NCBI GenBank assembly: GCA_013400975.1
Contig: WBMZ01006336.1
Location: 62,001 to 126,000, forward strand
DNA: 64,000 nt
Reading direction: 5' to 3'
Source of the DNA: Atrichornis clamosus
Taxonomy: Eukaryota; Chordata; Aves; Passeriformes; Menuridae
A model generated the notes under the pieces. It was not told the DNA's origin. It saw only the letters and a program-made list of their open reading frames with translations, and made no database searches. Positions within the stretch are counted from its first letter, which is position 1; every line of letters starts with the position of its first letter. Below are positions 12,147 to 26,500 of this stretch, in pieces. Both the position numbers and the translations under genes were made by a program.

Positions 12147-15100
12147 CTCTCCACTCCCAAAAATCAGCAGGCAGAACATGAGAACATTGCACTGGGTTAG
12201 ACAGCTCAGACATGAAATCCAGCCTCGTTCCAACACCTGCCTTGGATTTACTCTAATTTGAGACTTGCTACAATTCACAGGAGGTTGCTGTGCCCTAGGA
12301 TCATGTCCAGTTTGTTAAAATTTGTTAAGGATATCAGCAAGTGTGTCTCTTCCAAGAGTGACAAAGCGCTAAAGCAAAGCCATGCTGTATGCAGTTAGAT
12401 TCCAGGCTTGAGTTATAAGAGCTCCCAGGTGATGCAAACAACAACAAGTCTCTTTTCACAAGGGGCATGACTTGGCATTCGTGAACAAGGGGTTCGAGGG
12501 GTTTGGTTAGAAGAGTATTGGGCTTTCCCACCTTTGCCAATACATGAGAGCATATCTGGGAGCACAAGAAAAGAAAATCCCAATTGCAGGCATCAAAAAG
12601 AAACAACTAAAAGATTCAGTGAATGCTTTACATCTTGTTCCTTGACACAACTCCTCACCTGCAAAATGAAGCCATAGCACTCTCCTGCAAACACATTGCA
12701 GGGTTTAATGATGGTGTGAACCTCTGGAGAGCGGCAATCACATTCCCAAAGAATAGGAGAAGGAAGGAAGAAAACTTTACAAAGACATGTTACATGATAG
12801 CAGCTCCATATCCCACTTTCAAGCTCTGTTCTAGAAGTTAAGAGACACTATCAGGAGTGAAGTAGACCTTTCAAGTCAAGCTTGAGGTAATTTGCTATTT
12901 CGGATACACTATCTCCAACAATACCTAGGAACTGAGCTTCACTGCTGCTAGAAACACGATATCCTGGAGTCCAAGATAAAGCACAAGTTGGACTAACACA
13001 GCTGAAGCACAGTACCTCAGTACGTTGACATGAAGAAAATGATGCATTTCCTGAGAATGGACAGAAGCTGAGCACAGGCTGATTTGGTACACTTTCAGAG
13101 TATGGGTATGACAGTCATTACTTTTTCAGTTTCCAAAGACCTGGTCAAATATCCTAGGAGTCCACATGAACATGGGATATAGTAATATTGGACACTGTTA
13201 TTCAATTTTTTGTGCCAGAAGTAGCATGGAAGTTGGTTCATACAAACAGTCCAGTTCCTTCAGTGTGACCTGTCAAAATGATCAAGTAGGAACATGAAAA
13301 AAATTTTATCTGTGACATGGCTATAATAATACAAATCCAGCCTGACAGATAACAGCTGGGCAACTGGTGTCTACAGAAGTGCAAATATTCAATTAACAAC
13401 ATCTGTGAGCAATAATCACAGATGTCCTGATGTCAGGAAACGCAGTCACACCAATTGCTGTCAAACCAGGGAACACACATACACTAGCAGAGATCTGCAA
13501 AAATGCACATCACTGTGTGCTCAAGTCTAGTACTAGCAAAGATTCTAAAGATGGCAAGTGCACATAAAATAATTTCACTGAAAATTTGAAGAAAACAGTA
13601 TTCAAAGCATGCAGCTAGGTAGCTTATACAGAACTGTGTCTTCATCAAGAGAACTAACATTTACCACTTCATAGCTGTATCTAAGTCCCTAGGTTTGCTT
13701 TTTGACTCAACCAAAAGAGATTCCATAGTGAAAACTCAAAGGCAAGAAAACCTTCTTAAGAGCAGAATATTAATACTGTGTGTAATAAATGATGCTCACT
13801 GAAGTGCTGTATTTTTACTCAAGCTTTAACAGGTGTTATATTTTGTTTGTGCAGTTGCTAAACTAGCTACTGCCAATGTGGTCAGAAGTCCCAGTCAGTC
13901 AAGATGTGTCTGTGCCAGACATAAAAGTCACACATGCCCTGCAAAACACTTTACCAAACAATTTTATTTACATTTTCTATTTTAAATTACATTGCACTAG
14001 CTTCCTATGTTTTATCTATATGAAGTGTTGGTTGCAGTTGAAGTGGATTGTTCCACCAAGAGTAACTGCTAACATGAGATACTCCTTAGTTGCTCCAGTG
14101 CTGGAGCAGTGGGAAGTGCAGCAGTATAACACCTAGGAGTATAGCAACTGTCCAGTGGCCATTTACTCCGATTAACATCTCGTGTAGAAGAGGCTGTTAT
14201 CACTGGGGATGGAACTGCTAAAGTGCTTTATCAGAACACCACGGCAAAAATCTGCAACTACCAACACCCACCACATCAAGTGCAAACTGGAATCCGAATG
14301 CACACAACTCTTGGTCACAGTACTACTTATATTTGAGAAACACAAGGAACATTTCAGACTCCAGAATCAACTCTGATCTTTAGCCAGCACAGCAAAGTGT
14401 TCCTTGTTCAGTGCTCCTGGCATAACACAGTGCAGCATCCCACTCAGAATTGCAAGCACCTTTTTGATAAATCTTGCCTGATAAGACAAGCACAGCTAGC
14501 AATGAAAAGTAGAATTAAAATCTAAAATTACAAGCTTTTAGTGAGAAATAAACAAATCAATCACACTTAGGAAGAGAGACAGCATGTGCTGTACTAGTAT
14601 GTCTTGGAATATATGCTCTTTCTGAGTACTCTTCTGTGCTTTTAATAAAATGAGTATGTTACCCAAAGCCAACATTTTTTTCAGCCCAAATACTCCACAA
14701 TATACTGACAACTGAATAAATGCCCAGGACAATCTGCCCATTCATGACTGCTGGAGTTCATCATTCCTACTTATTCTTCATCGTTTGCAGATGCAGTAAT
14801 CCTTATGAATGCAGGCTTTCTTTAGATTGTAAAGAACGGCAATAGGGCCATAACGAAAATCCATCCAAAGAAAATCCAAGCTTTCAGAGCATGCCCTGTA
14901 GATTTGCTGATCTGTACAATGGTCAGCTCCAAAACATACATACTACAAACAAAACAGGAAAATGGTGGAAAATGAGTCAAAATGGTTTATGAAGCATTGC
15001 ATCATTTAAATGCTGTATTTCAAAAACCGCACGTGCTTCTGTATGAAAAAGGTTTTTTTCACAATATCTTCCCTCCCAAATACACAGAAAGGCTACCTTT

Positions 15101-17548
15101 CGGCACTCCTTTTTGTCTAGGGATCGGCAACTCACAGAAAGAAGGAACGACAAAAATAAAAAGAGGTTACAGATATGCCGAAATGTTGTTGCAGGTATTG
15201 TGGAGCTTTCTGCTGCTTCTGTACAAAATTCTGTTCATGTCAGGTCTGGACAATGATGTGTTCTGAAGCTGCAGCAATTAAAATAGTTCTTGAGAAAAGA
15301 AAAATTATTGCTGCAATGCCTATTCATGTCAAGGACCTCAGGAGAATTACTGCTTCAGTGAGCCTTTCCTCAGTAGCAGGCAAACCAAGTTCACAGTGCT
15401 TTTGCTAGAATGCAATGTAAATTAAAAAAAATTTTCCAAATTCTAAAAATAAATTATGCAATAGCTAAGGCAACCCAGTAAATACACATTCATTGCAATT
15501 TTTTTTCAAAGCCTCTAACAAGCTGTATCTATTTAAGCAGGAAGATTTGTTATGAAATATGAGCAGGTTAAGCAACAATAAATAGAATATCAAATTGGAT
15601 AACTGCTCCTTACAGTGAAGTGTTACCTAGCTATTAGAGATCACAGGTATAGAGAAACCAGTTTTGGGATCAAAGCTAATTATCCCAAGAAAGCAATTAG
15701 ACTGTTCAGCCTATCATTCTCTTCTGGAATAAATAGCCATAATATTTCAAAAAGAACAGCAGAACTTTGGGTCTGAGTACAGCATTATCATTGTTACCAT
15801 AATGTTTCAGGTGATGAGATCCAGATGGGTGCAGAAGAAAGTATCATCTTTGTTATAACAGCAAAGCATTGACAAAAGGTGTGCCCAATGGCTCATGATA
15901 AATGCTGACAGATTGAACTGTCAGATCACTGGCAAAACACTCAGGAGTGTCAGGCTGCCAAGTTTTAGACCACAAACATAACAATTAAAAAAAAATTGGC
16001 ATATATCATCACTACATATATAAAATCTACATATTTAGTACCCTGCATAATGACTGGGCACTACTAAAATATTTGCTTTGAGGACTGGATTCAGTTTTGG
16101 TTACTCTCTGAGTAAAAGATAATATTTTTCAGCAGTCTAAGTGGATAATTGACCATTAAATTCAACTGAAAGTTAACAAGGTGTGCCACAATTCTCCTGA
16201 CATAACTGTAACTAAAAATTTGCACCAAACCAAACTGAAATAAAGGACTGAGAGGATCTTGCAACATGAGTAATGCACACAATGCCCAATACTAAGACAC
16301 TTGTGGCAAATACCAAAAACCCCACAAGGCACCCAGGAAACCTCCCACTAATTGCTTTACCAATACTCAGATACCCTTGAAAAATAAGTTAGTCAGCTCT
16401 CTTCATAACTGTTGGCTAGAGAAGGGCACAAGAAGTCACTCCACCGGGCCTCTGTGCCAGATTTCGTCACAGCCATGGAGAAGGGCACTCCATCAGCCCC
16501 ACACTCCCTATAACTCACACTTCTCCTGTAGGAGACATGACAGCCTGCCTGCTTTGCATGGCTAAAATAAAGAAAAAAATATGGACATGTTGCAGGCACA
16601 GGTAGATGTGCAAAGTCAGATTGTGTTTGACTGGGGCCCTGTGTGATCATTACAAGAGCAAAGAGCATGCACAGCATCGATTGCTTCAGAATAGAGGTTC
16701 TGCTTTTCCTGGAACTCTAAAGACAACACTGATGGAAATCACTGAGTAACAACAGAATCACAGCTCATAATCTGAGTTCAGCAGTGAATTTCCCAAGAAA
16801 TCTTGAGCATACATTTCCTGCTACATACTTCAGATCTGGCATGATTTTCCATCTTTAAAAGGCAAAAATTAAAATTAAAAGGCTTTACAATGCTCAGATA
16901 CTTGACATTTCATGGCACTGTAAGTACATACACATACACACTTTTTTTCCATCCTATATAAACAGGTAGTGATAAAAACTGGGTCCTAACTTTAGGCTGA
17001 TGAGCAGCAGTGGCCCAACTATTCCCCTACTTCCTGCTGTCATACCATTCCTGCAGGTGTACCAAGCGAGTAGGAGTACAAAGGAAAAAAAAGCAGCAGC
17101 ATAAACAGGTGACTAAAAGCATTTTGAAGAGCTAAGCAATTTACTTGTGGTGATTCAGAGATGGTGCAACTGATACTGACTTCTGAAAACCTTTGCCACC
17201 ATATACCTCAACATCCAAACCCCAGTCACAGCCAGAAAACCCTTCCTCAGTTAAGTTCCTAAGAGAAAGAGTTGTTTTTCAGGATTTTCTATTTATTACC
17301 TCAAACACTTGAGGTTACTGGACTGTGACCCACAGACTAAATAGAAAGATCTGACAAATAGCACAGGAATACAGCAATGAAAACTCCAGACTAGTAATCA
17401 GAATATTTTTCTCCTTTGCAGAAAAGCGTATTGTTTTTCAGTCATTGGTTTGCCACCCTTAAACAAAAAAAATTCATATCCCCCCAGAATTTTTTTGTCT
17501 TCCCATAGTCATCATCTCAGCCCATTTCATAAGCCTGACTGAATCTTC

Positions 17549-17592
17549 TGCCTTCTCCTTGGCTGCATCTTGCCTTCTCCTTGGCTGCATCT
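17549..17592. repeat. Perfect 22-bp tandem duplication
   Basis: A 22-bp unit beginning TGCCTTCTCC and ending GGCTGCATCT occurs twice in direct succession (17549-17570, 17571-17592) without mismatch. It is intronic with no sign of coding function. Confidence 0.95.
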
Positions 17593-20500
17593 CTCTGCAG
17601 ACACTGTTCAGCAAGCATTTCTCCTTGGGCAGGTACCTGTTGCCACAGGAATCTGTTCTCCAACTTCTTCTGGATAGGTTAGTGACTTCTTCAGCACTGG
17701 CTGACCTCCTGCTCACTGAAGCTTACAACAAAACTGCTTGATCCTCAAGCCCATCAAACCTTAAGTCATAGATAAATTTTCTTGGCCAATTTGTCAAACA
17801 GAACATGTCCTGTAGATGTGACATCACCATAGTGACCCCAAGTCTGTGGAACTCAGTCAGTTCAAGTTAGAGCATGAAAGTGAGCTTTATTCCAGACATT
17901 TCCAAAATAGGATATTATATTCAAATTAATTTTCCTTGACTTAGAAGCCCAGCATTATGAAATGGACGTCTGGCAAACAGCTGATAACAGAAACCAGTAA
18001 GGTCTTCCCAATCCTTTTTTACAGCTCCAGAACACCCTACTTGTCGCACCAGTCCACTGCCTTCAAAGCACAGAAAGCCCCTGGTTGAGCAGGAGTTTCC
18101 CATAAATCTGCATTTGTCAATAAGCTGCCATTTCAAGTTTCTCAACCAGTAATGCAAATACAATGTCATGGGTAAAGCACCTACAGAAAGAACTGTGAAA
18201 TTTAGGAGTATAACTGACTATTACTTTAGGTGTTTCAGCTTTCCATTGGTCATATATTTATCTCAGTATATGATTCATAGACCTTTTATATTCTCCATGC
18301 AACATACACCCAGTTTATGTATCAGGACAATAAAAAGAAGACACCTAAGTTTAAGTTGACAAGTTTTTCTGGTGTCATTAGAAAAAAATCCACATGTAAA
18401 AGGGTATATCTTTTGTACTAGATCAAGCACAAAGAAGTACTGTTTCCAATCAAGTGAAGCATCAGAAATCTGTCTCTGTGCTCAGATAGAATATTACATA
18501 AGAACAGGCTATTCTGGAAAGTGAGCAATTCATCTCCGAGGTGTGCATTTTGTGTGTGGGTGCACACACATGGGTCAAACGTGATCAGTTCAAGGATGAA
18601 AAACACCATGCACATATTGCATCATTTGGATTCTGGCACTTTGACGTCATTTCAAAAGCTCCAACATTTGTTCTTGTGCACAGCCCTTTTCTGCAACTAA
18701 GGGTTCTGAAGATCTCAGAAGCTCTGACTCGTGGAAAAACTGTTTTTTTACAAACTTCCTATTAATTTGCTATTTGTTATAAATGTTACAAATTGACTCA
18801 AATTTTCTTGCTCCCTATTCAAAGACAGTTCTAACGTAAACCTGATAGTAAATAAACATCAATGGCCCAAGTTTCTTTCACATAGCTATGAAATCCATAC
18901 TTTGCTCATGAGTCAAACTTTAAGCCTTTTTTGAAACTGTAAGGACTAACAAGTAGGTCTTGCTCTTGACACAGTCTATAAGCAAGTTTAAAAGTGTTAG
19001 CTTGAATAAGTATTTCTAGAGATAGTGGCATCTTTATCTTCCACTTTGCTGAGGACAGCTGAGAACACAGCAACAAAACAAGAGAGGGTCAAGAAAGAAA
19101 AAGTTTCTTATAACACAAACAGCAAAAGTTTAATCTGAATACTATTCTCCTGTGCCTTGAGAACCAGAACATCAAAGGAGCCAAGGTTGCAATGAAAGCC
19201 TGAACTGTAGATGTGTAGAGAGACATAGGAATTAATATCTGACCCATATATCACCTAGAAATAACTTACACAGCTTAAACAGCTTACAGGTAAAGACGAG
19301 GCACAGATAGTTTCATTACTGGTCAGGGGAACCAGTCTCAGTGATGAAGACAGTGGTAGCAGGAGGAAGATAAAAATGATAAGCTATTTCAGCCATTCTG
19401 ATCTTGAGCCAGTCCTCACATTCCCATGAGACAGGGAAGTGAGCAAATGTTTTTAGTTTAGAGAGGGGAAAAAAAGTAGGTCTCATATATGGAGAGGAAT
19501 CCAGATTGTCAGCATTAAAAAAAGCTATTGGATGCACCTTGGGGAGAAGTGAAGTAACAAAGGAGTGTTTGGTGATTCCCAGAAAAAAGCAGGCAGTCAG
19601 CATATGTGTAATACTATTTCTAAGAGAGCTAAAAGACATGACAATAGTAATACCCATCGGAACCATTGGAGAGCAAGACTTATATGTCAGCATCATGCAT
19701 ACGAAGAAACAAGAGTGAAAAGAGACTATCAAAATTTGTAGAGACATCATCTTCCAAAAATTATAGGAGTCTCAAGTTTCTCTTAGAGCTGTGGTAGAGG
19801 TAGCACCTAATGCAGAAAAACAACTTGTGGCCTAGTAACAGAGAAGTAAAGACAAACTCTGACTCTGGCTAGTGAACTTAGCAGATCAAATGCTTTAGAG
19901 GCAGATTTTGAGTTTGTCTGGTTTTGTTTTTAGAACATAACTATAAGTTTAAGCAGTACCTAAAAGATTGAGACACTGATGGGGGGGCCTTAGCTTCCAC
20001 GGGCTAAGAAGAAAGTAACAAATGCAAAGTAGTTTGTGCTTACAACTCCTGCCCCAACCTTTCAGTCTTTAGGAGAGGGGCTCTGTCATATGTATGAACA
20101 AAAAATAATGCAAAGTTTCCCCCAACAGTAATTAGGGTTGACAAAACACTAATATATATCTGACATCATAAGCACCTGATGCAATGATATTAGATATTTG
20201 TGTTTAAAGTACAAAGAACAAAAAAAATGTAACTGTTCCATCTTTCATACTTTGGAAGAGATCCCAAAACCATTAGGATTGAAAAATGAAAATGTCGAAA
20301 TAAGTATACTCAAGCATTTGCCAGCAAAAGCAATAAACTCTTTTTATGGTTCCCTGAGGGAATGGGGGACATAATCAAGTACTAAGTATCACTAAGATAT
20401 CTATGCTGACATTTCTCTGTTTCATGCAGGCGCATGTACAATCAGAGTATGCTGCAATTATATTTTGTTACTGCAGCTTGACAAGCAGATCATCATTCGG

Positions 20501-23500
20501 AAATCCCTCACTAACTCTTCAGTCATGCAGTGCTGAGGAAAAAGATTAATTTTACTTCTAAGAATCTCTGTAAAAAAATCATTAGGAAGAGAGATTGTGT
20601 GTTTGCGTGTATACACATTGCTTTAACACATGTGAACATGGTTGAAAAAAGCTTAAAAGTTTCTAGATTAAAAAAATCAACTTCATAAGTAAATTTTTCC
20701 CAAGTCAGACATCCTGCTGTGCAGAGATCTAGAGCAATAAAGGTTAGGCTGAAACAGTGTACTAGCACCCAGTTGCCTATATAAAAGTCTATTCCAGCAT
20801 TAAGGTTATTTCACTCACACCAACATGTCTTCAAAATACTCATCTTCTTCCAAGAAAGATTCACTGTAAACAGTGTCTGGTGGGAATATGTTCCCTGTAA
20901 GACATTAGTACTGAAGAAAGGGGTGACAAAGCCACACCTTTTATGCTGTTCAGCTGTATAAAGATGACTGTCAAAGTATAAGGCTTTATAGAAAAACTGA
21001 ACAAGCAGAAGTGCCCACTACAATATTGTGAGCCAGGAGAAGATGCTATACCCAACCCTGCCAAACATTTCTGTGGAAGGTCACTTACAGTCAGCCTTCT
21101 CTTCTCTTAATATATAACATTACATAATAATCAAGAACATCAAATCCAGGAGCTAACCCAGGAGAAACAATCAGGTGGTACTCCCACAACAGGAATAAGC
21201 CTTTACACCTATTTTCTTCCTCCTTATTCTTTATTTTCCAGAGTGTGCAAAACTGCAATGTAGCCAGTGATGCCAACTTCACAAACTGCTTCATGTCTCC
21301 CACGAATGCCCCTTCTGCCTGGGAGTCAAAACCCTCCCAACTAGCCAGGGAGCCCTCTGTATTTGCCAGTTTAAGCTCCTCTAGGGAGTCTCACTTCTAA
21401 AGGCTACTTTGAAACTGTCAATTACACAGCAAAGCTAAAAGCCAGTTGAAATAAGTTGGTATTTCAAGCTATGAATAACAAGTTTAAATATGGCATCTAG
21501 TAGTAAACAAATACAGTATGAATTCTGTTCTCTCTCTCTCACCCACTTTAAGCTATCTGCTTCATCGCTCCTACACAGTCAAGCAAATACAGTATCAGTG
21601 AGGCAGAACCCAAGTCAGTGTTTGGTGAATTGCCATTACATGGAAAAGTCAACCCAGATCACTTTCAAAGATGCCCATATGAAGCCTCTACTTCTCCAAA
21701 TGTAGGGGGTTTTTTAATACTTCACCGTACATAAAAGTGGAGTTTCTAGTTCACCTACAAAACCAGCCAGATCCTGAGACTGCAAATAACAGTTCTGGGT
21801 ATACAAGGAATGTAAATACATGATCTTCATCTTCAGCAGAGTTTTGGATGGGATATGTGTAACTTGTATTTTCAACAAAGACTGTAAAGCGAGTTCTGTA
21901 GCTGCAGCAGAGGGTAGATTCTGTGGATAAACATTAGCAATTCACTCACTAAGAAGGCAATTTAAGGAAGAACAGTCAGGTTGTCTCACAGATAAAGAAA
22001 ACCTTTTCAGGAGGAAGGCCTTTACACAGTCAGTAAGTACAATGAAGACTGACACAAAGGAATGAGAAATAGGAAGGACTGTGCAGCAGTAAAACAACAG
22101 CAGAGAGGCATATGGCACTTTAAATGCAGGTCGCCTTTCACTACAGAAGGACTTGATATCAAGTGCTAAAAAGTGTATCTGTAGAGGAAATATTTTCTTA
22201 GAATTAGTGTGGAAGCAGATAGCATCCATTCCAATGGATTCAGAGTACAAATCACAAGTTAGTCATGTCCATGTGGGACACTGGATATTTTTAAACTATC
22301 ATCAGTTATAACACTTTCTATTAGTATCTCATATTCAAAGCAATGGCAAAGGTTAACAGCAGTTTGCATATTTAATCCAATTCTTGAATTAATGGAACAG
22401 CATCTGAGCCTCAGAAGCAATAACTACATTCACAGTGTGTTGGCACTGATCATGGACATGTCATGCCCTGCTGCAGAGCTGACACAGAGAAGAACCCCAC
22501 ACGTAGGTGACACCAAGACACACAAGCAGTTTTCTCTTGAACTAGCTACTGATGGCAAGAGTTGCAGGTGCACACACCATAAATTCATAAACAGTCAGCA
22601 CTCTAAAGACTGTCATCTTATGCACAGACAAGTTAATTGCATTTTAAAATACATTTGTACTGTGCTTTTTTGTTTCCATCCTTTATTTGTTAAGAATAGT
22701 TTCACAACTTCATAAAGAAAGAGCAGGAGAATAAGTCAACCCTACTTAAAAAAAAAATCTCAATTCTATCTTATTTTTTTAAGCCTAAGTGAGGAGTGAA
22801 GACAACTATGGAGAGGCATCGCATTCTGAACAAGGAGATCACTTTATTTAAACATTTCCACAATGTCAGCACACCAAGGTGTCCGTTCATCAGACTCACA
22901 GCTCTGCAGTTCAAACTCCCCCCTCCAAGGAGCTGACAAGGTAACAGAGGAGGAATCAGTAATACACCCATAGTGTGCACTTAAAATTTGCAAGAGATAT
23001 TTTGGTGGCTTCAGCTGCCTTTAAAACCATTTACTACAGACCTATTTCAACAAGGCAGGGGCATTTTGAAAAAACCTACAAGCAGAAAAAGTGGCAACTG
23101 TGGAGAAGTAGCCCAGACTACAGCAGACCTGCAAGTCCAATGTGGCATTAGGGCCAGGACCCTGTGGTGACAGCAGAGCTGCCCCATTGCTGAGCCATCA
23201 CGGGTGGCACTTTAGCCAAGCCCACAGACACTCCTGCCAGCCGTGCTGCACCCAGAAGAGCTCTGCCAGGATAGGGCTGTGATCTTTTCCCAAGCATCAG
23301 TCACACATACATCTGTATCAAGAGAAATGCAGAGCTTACACTCAGCCTTTGAAAAGGAACGTGAAATACTAAAACCAGGAGGAAAGCATAGATACCATGC
23401 ACCTCCCCAGCTGAGAGCACAGTTCATCTCCTCAACTCTAATTTAGAGGGAGCCTTCAAATATTTCTCCCCAATAAAAGAAAAGACCCCAACAGTTTCTT

Positions 23501-26500
23501 CCTCCATATCTTTCAAGGGCCTTTATACACTTTTATAGTAAAGTGAATTGTCTGATTTCAGGGCATGGAAAAAAAAAACCCCAACAATTTCATAGAGTCT
23601 TTCTTTTCTCTCTTCACACTCAGTTAATTGCAGGCTGAAGTGCTTTTTAATAGGGGAAAAAAAACTCAGTGCATTTTAGCTAAATTACCCATCTCTGGAA
23701 GACACAAAAAAGATCTGAACTGCTGAGAACAACTACGTATTCTTTGCAACACTAGTAAAAAACCCTTCAACATAAATACTTTTCTAAAAAATTGCTTGCA
23801 TCACATTCTTTCAATGCAGACACCATTTAGTCTAAAGCAGGGGGAAAAAGGCTATATTCAGTATTAAACAAGGATAAGGCTTTAATCCTGAGTCATAAAT
23901 AACGACTCTGTTGGGAAAAAAAAAAGTAAGTCTAGAAGCTGGTATTTCTGGCTGTAAGCATGGAAAAAACACACTTGAGTTAAATACTGAGGCTGTCTCC
24001 TGAACACACAAGGACAGTTCAGCAGCTCGGTGCTGGACTCACAGCAGTCAGCACATGAGCAAGGAGAGAACATCGATGGTACACAACACTTGTTAAAGGC
24101 CTAGACAGGAACTGAAAAATATTTTTACTTCTGGCCCCTAACAGGCCAAGATACATAGTTCTGGACTTCAGATTGTGTCTTATAACTTTTTTTTTTTTTT
24201 TAATAGTGGCTGATCTGAGGTTCCTGCTTCAGATAACTGGTTTCTAAACCAGTGGAGCGTGAAGCTGACACCTGTACCTAACAGAGAGAATGGTTGTTCA
24301 GATAGCAGTGGATGGAGGTGGAAATATCTCTCTATCAGGATCAAGGGAAGCGTTTCACCCAATTCTCTAAGATGTCTTGAACTACTCTACAGAGTTGATT
24401 GGTAAGGAGAGGCCAAATTTCAGAAGGAAGGAGTGGAGGAAAGGGCTACTGTTCACCCACAAAGGGAGGTTTGTGGGGACTGAGGATACAGGATGATCAT
24501 AAATAGCTGAGCCATAACAATTTTCTGACACAGGAAATTGGGTCTTCACACCACTTCTTCCAGAGCTATCTGTGTGTGCTGAAGGAAACCATCCCAGCTT
24601 GCTGTCAAGGCCAGTCCCCTGAGAAGAAAGAGTTTGGGCAAGTCAGAGGCAAGGCTTACATCTATTTCCAGTTGTGCTGGGAGCACACAGCAGAAGTCTA
24701 GAGTTCTCTCTAGTCACTCTGTTAGTGAGCCCAGGACATACAGTACTTCAGAAAATTGTTTCACAGGTTGCACGGATGTACCTAAATGCTGCCCAGGACT
24801 GGTTGTGCAGGTGACCCAGAAGCACTTCCTGCTACCCTGTGTGGGTAATTGCTTTGGGTGAAGGCAGTTTCAGTGTTCAGAAGCACTAGTCTTTCTACAG
24901 CACAGGAAGTGACAAAGGTCTATTAAAGATACACTGCAAAGGAAGACACAGCTATAACCACTTCTGCTGAGCACAACTTTTTAAAATTAAATATCTGAAA
25001 GAACACTATCTGAATTGTTCACTCTGTTTCAATGAACAATTACAGTGCATTACACAAAATTTACAAAGCAGAATTGTAAAATCCAGAGATAAGATTGCAC
25101 ACCAGTTGCTACATAGGTTTTTGTTAACACAGCCAAGGAAACGTTCTCTATCACCTTTCTGTGACCATCTATAAAACAAAGGCCTACTTTACCAAACAAA
25201 AAAGGAGACACCCAAAAACCCAGACCTGATCTCTCCCATCCACCTCTTCCCAAAAATATAGACCCTCAAAGACTAAGTAAAGAAGCATGGAGAAGGGGAC
25301 ACCATCAGCACCTGAGAAGCAATTTTGGGCATTCTGTTGGACTTGATAGTTTTTATATTCTCCCCCATCATCTCCTTTTCAGTTTTTTTATCTCCACAAC
25401 AAGCAGAAGCTGCTAGATGCTCTACATCTAGAGAGCCATTCTGTTACTGTGTTCTTTCAGAGAGAATCATTGGAGGGCCTGTTTAGAGACATATTTCTGT
25501 AGCAAAGTATCAAAGAAATACTGAAAGTGGTTTCCAAAGAAATCTTCTGAAGTGGACAAAGGAAAACCTCAAGCTCCTCCAGGACGCAGACAAGTGCAAC
25601 ACTAACCTGTCATGGAACCACCTCACTCTGACAAGCTTGTGCACCAGACATCAGATTACCTCCCCTCAGCTCAGCACACCCCAACCAACACAACCAGAGC
25701 ACTCACACAGGAGCAGAAGGCAGGCAGGCGTGTGAGCTCTGCAGTATTACAGAGCTGGCATCTGCTCGTGATAACAACTTTCTGATTCAGATGAGATTTA
25801 CAGTATATGCAGAGGAACACCTTCCCCTTTCCACCCCTGCCTGGTTCCTACAACCACACGGTTGCAGAGCAGTACCACCTTTAACAGCCAGGTATGTCAC
25901 CAAAGGCTTCCTCACACAAAAGAAATCCAAGTAGTCACTTCTCTCTTTTTTGGCTTATGCCAGTGATCAGAGGGTATTCTGGTGCTGATTTGACAGACCT
26001 TCTCATGAAGATGTATTTAAGAAACATAAAAATGAACTAATTCAAATTAATTAAGTACACTGCCCTTATAAAAACAAACAAACACAACTCCCAAACCCAC
26101 AAAAGCAACAACAAAACTCTAACCCATAAAACAAAAAAAGAAACTCAAAATCACTGCCCTGAGGACTGCAGATTAATTGTACTCAAAAGATATTTTAGCA
26201 ACACCAGCTATTTATAAACTATCCAACTACCACCACCTAAAAACCAAATCTGAAATACATGTACATTAATAGTATTTCTCTCACAAGAAGAATTTATAAT
26301 TTTTCTGTCCAGTCACAGGCCATAAAGCAAGCTTAAAGAAGAGATTTGCATTACAATTAAAACATCCTCAGCAGCCAAAAAATTGAGCAAGACTCACTTT
26401 GAAAGGCTGTAGCAAAGTGATTTAAAATAATATTCAGGAAGAATAAGCAGGTTATGAGAAAAAGGATAATGTTCTCAAAACTGGGTGCTCAGTTATGATC

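Noticed and set aside
19316..19750. 144-codon minus-strand frame in SLC9A7 intron 1
   Set aside because: On the same strand as SLC9A7 but without any exchanger motif; its FYLPPATT only superficially recalls the NILLPPII block, and no splice-site pair fits.
24236..24253. 18-bp perfect palindrome-like sequence ACTGGTTT-CT-AAACCAGT
   Set aside because: Short inverted repeats of this size are common by chance and nothing around it suggests a binding site or element.
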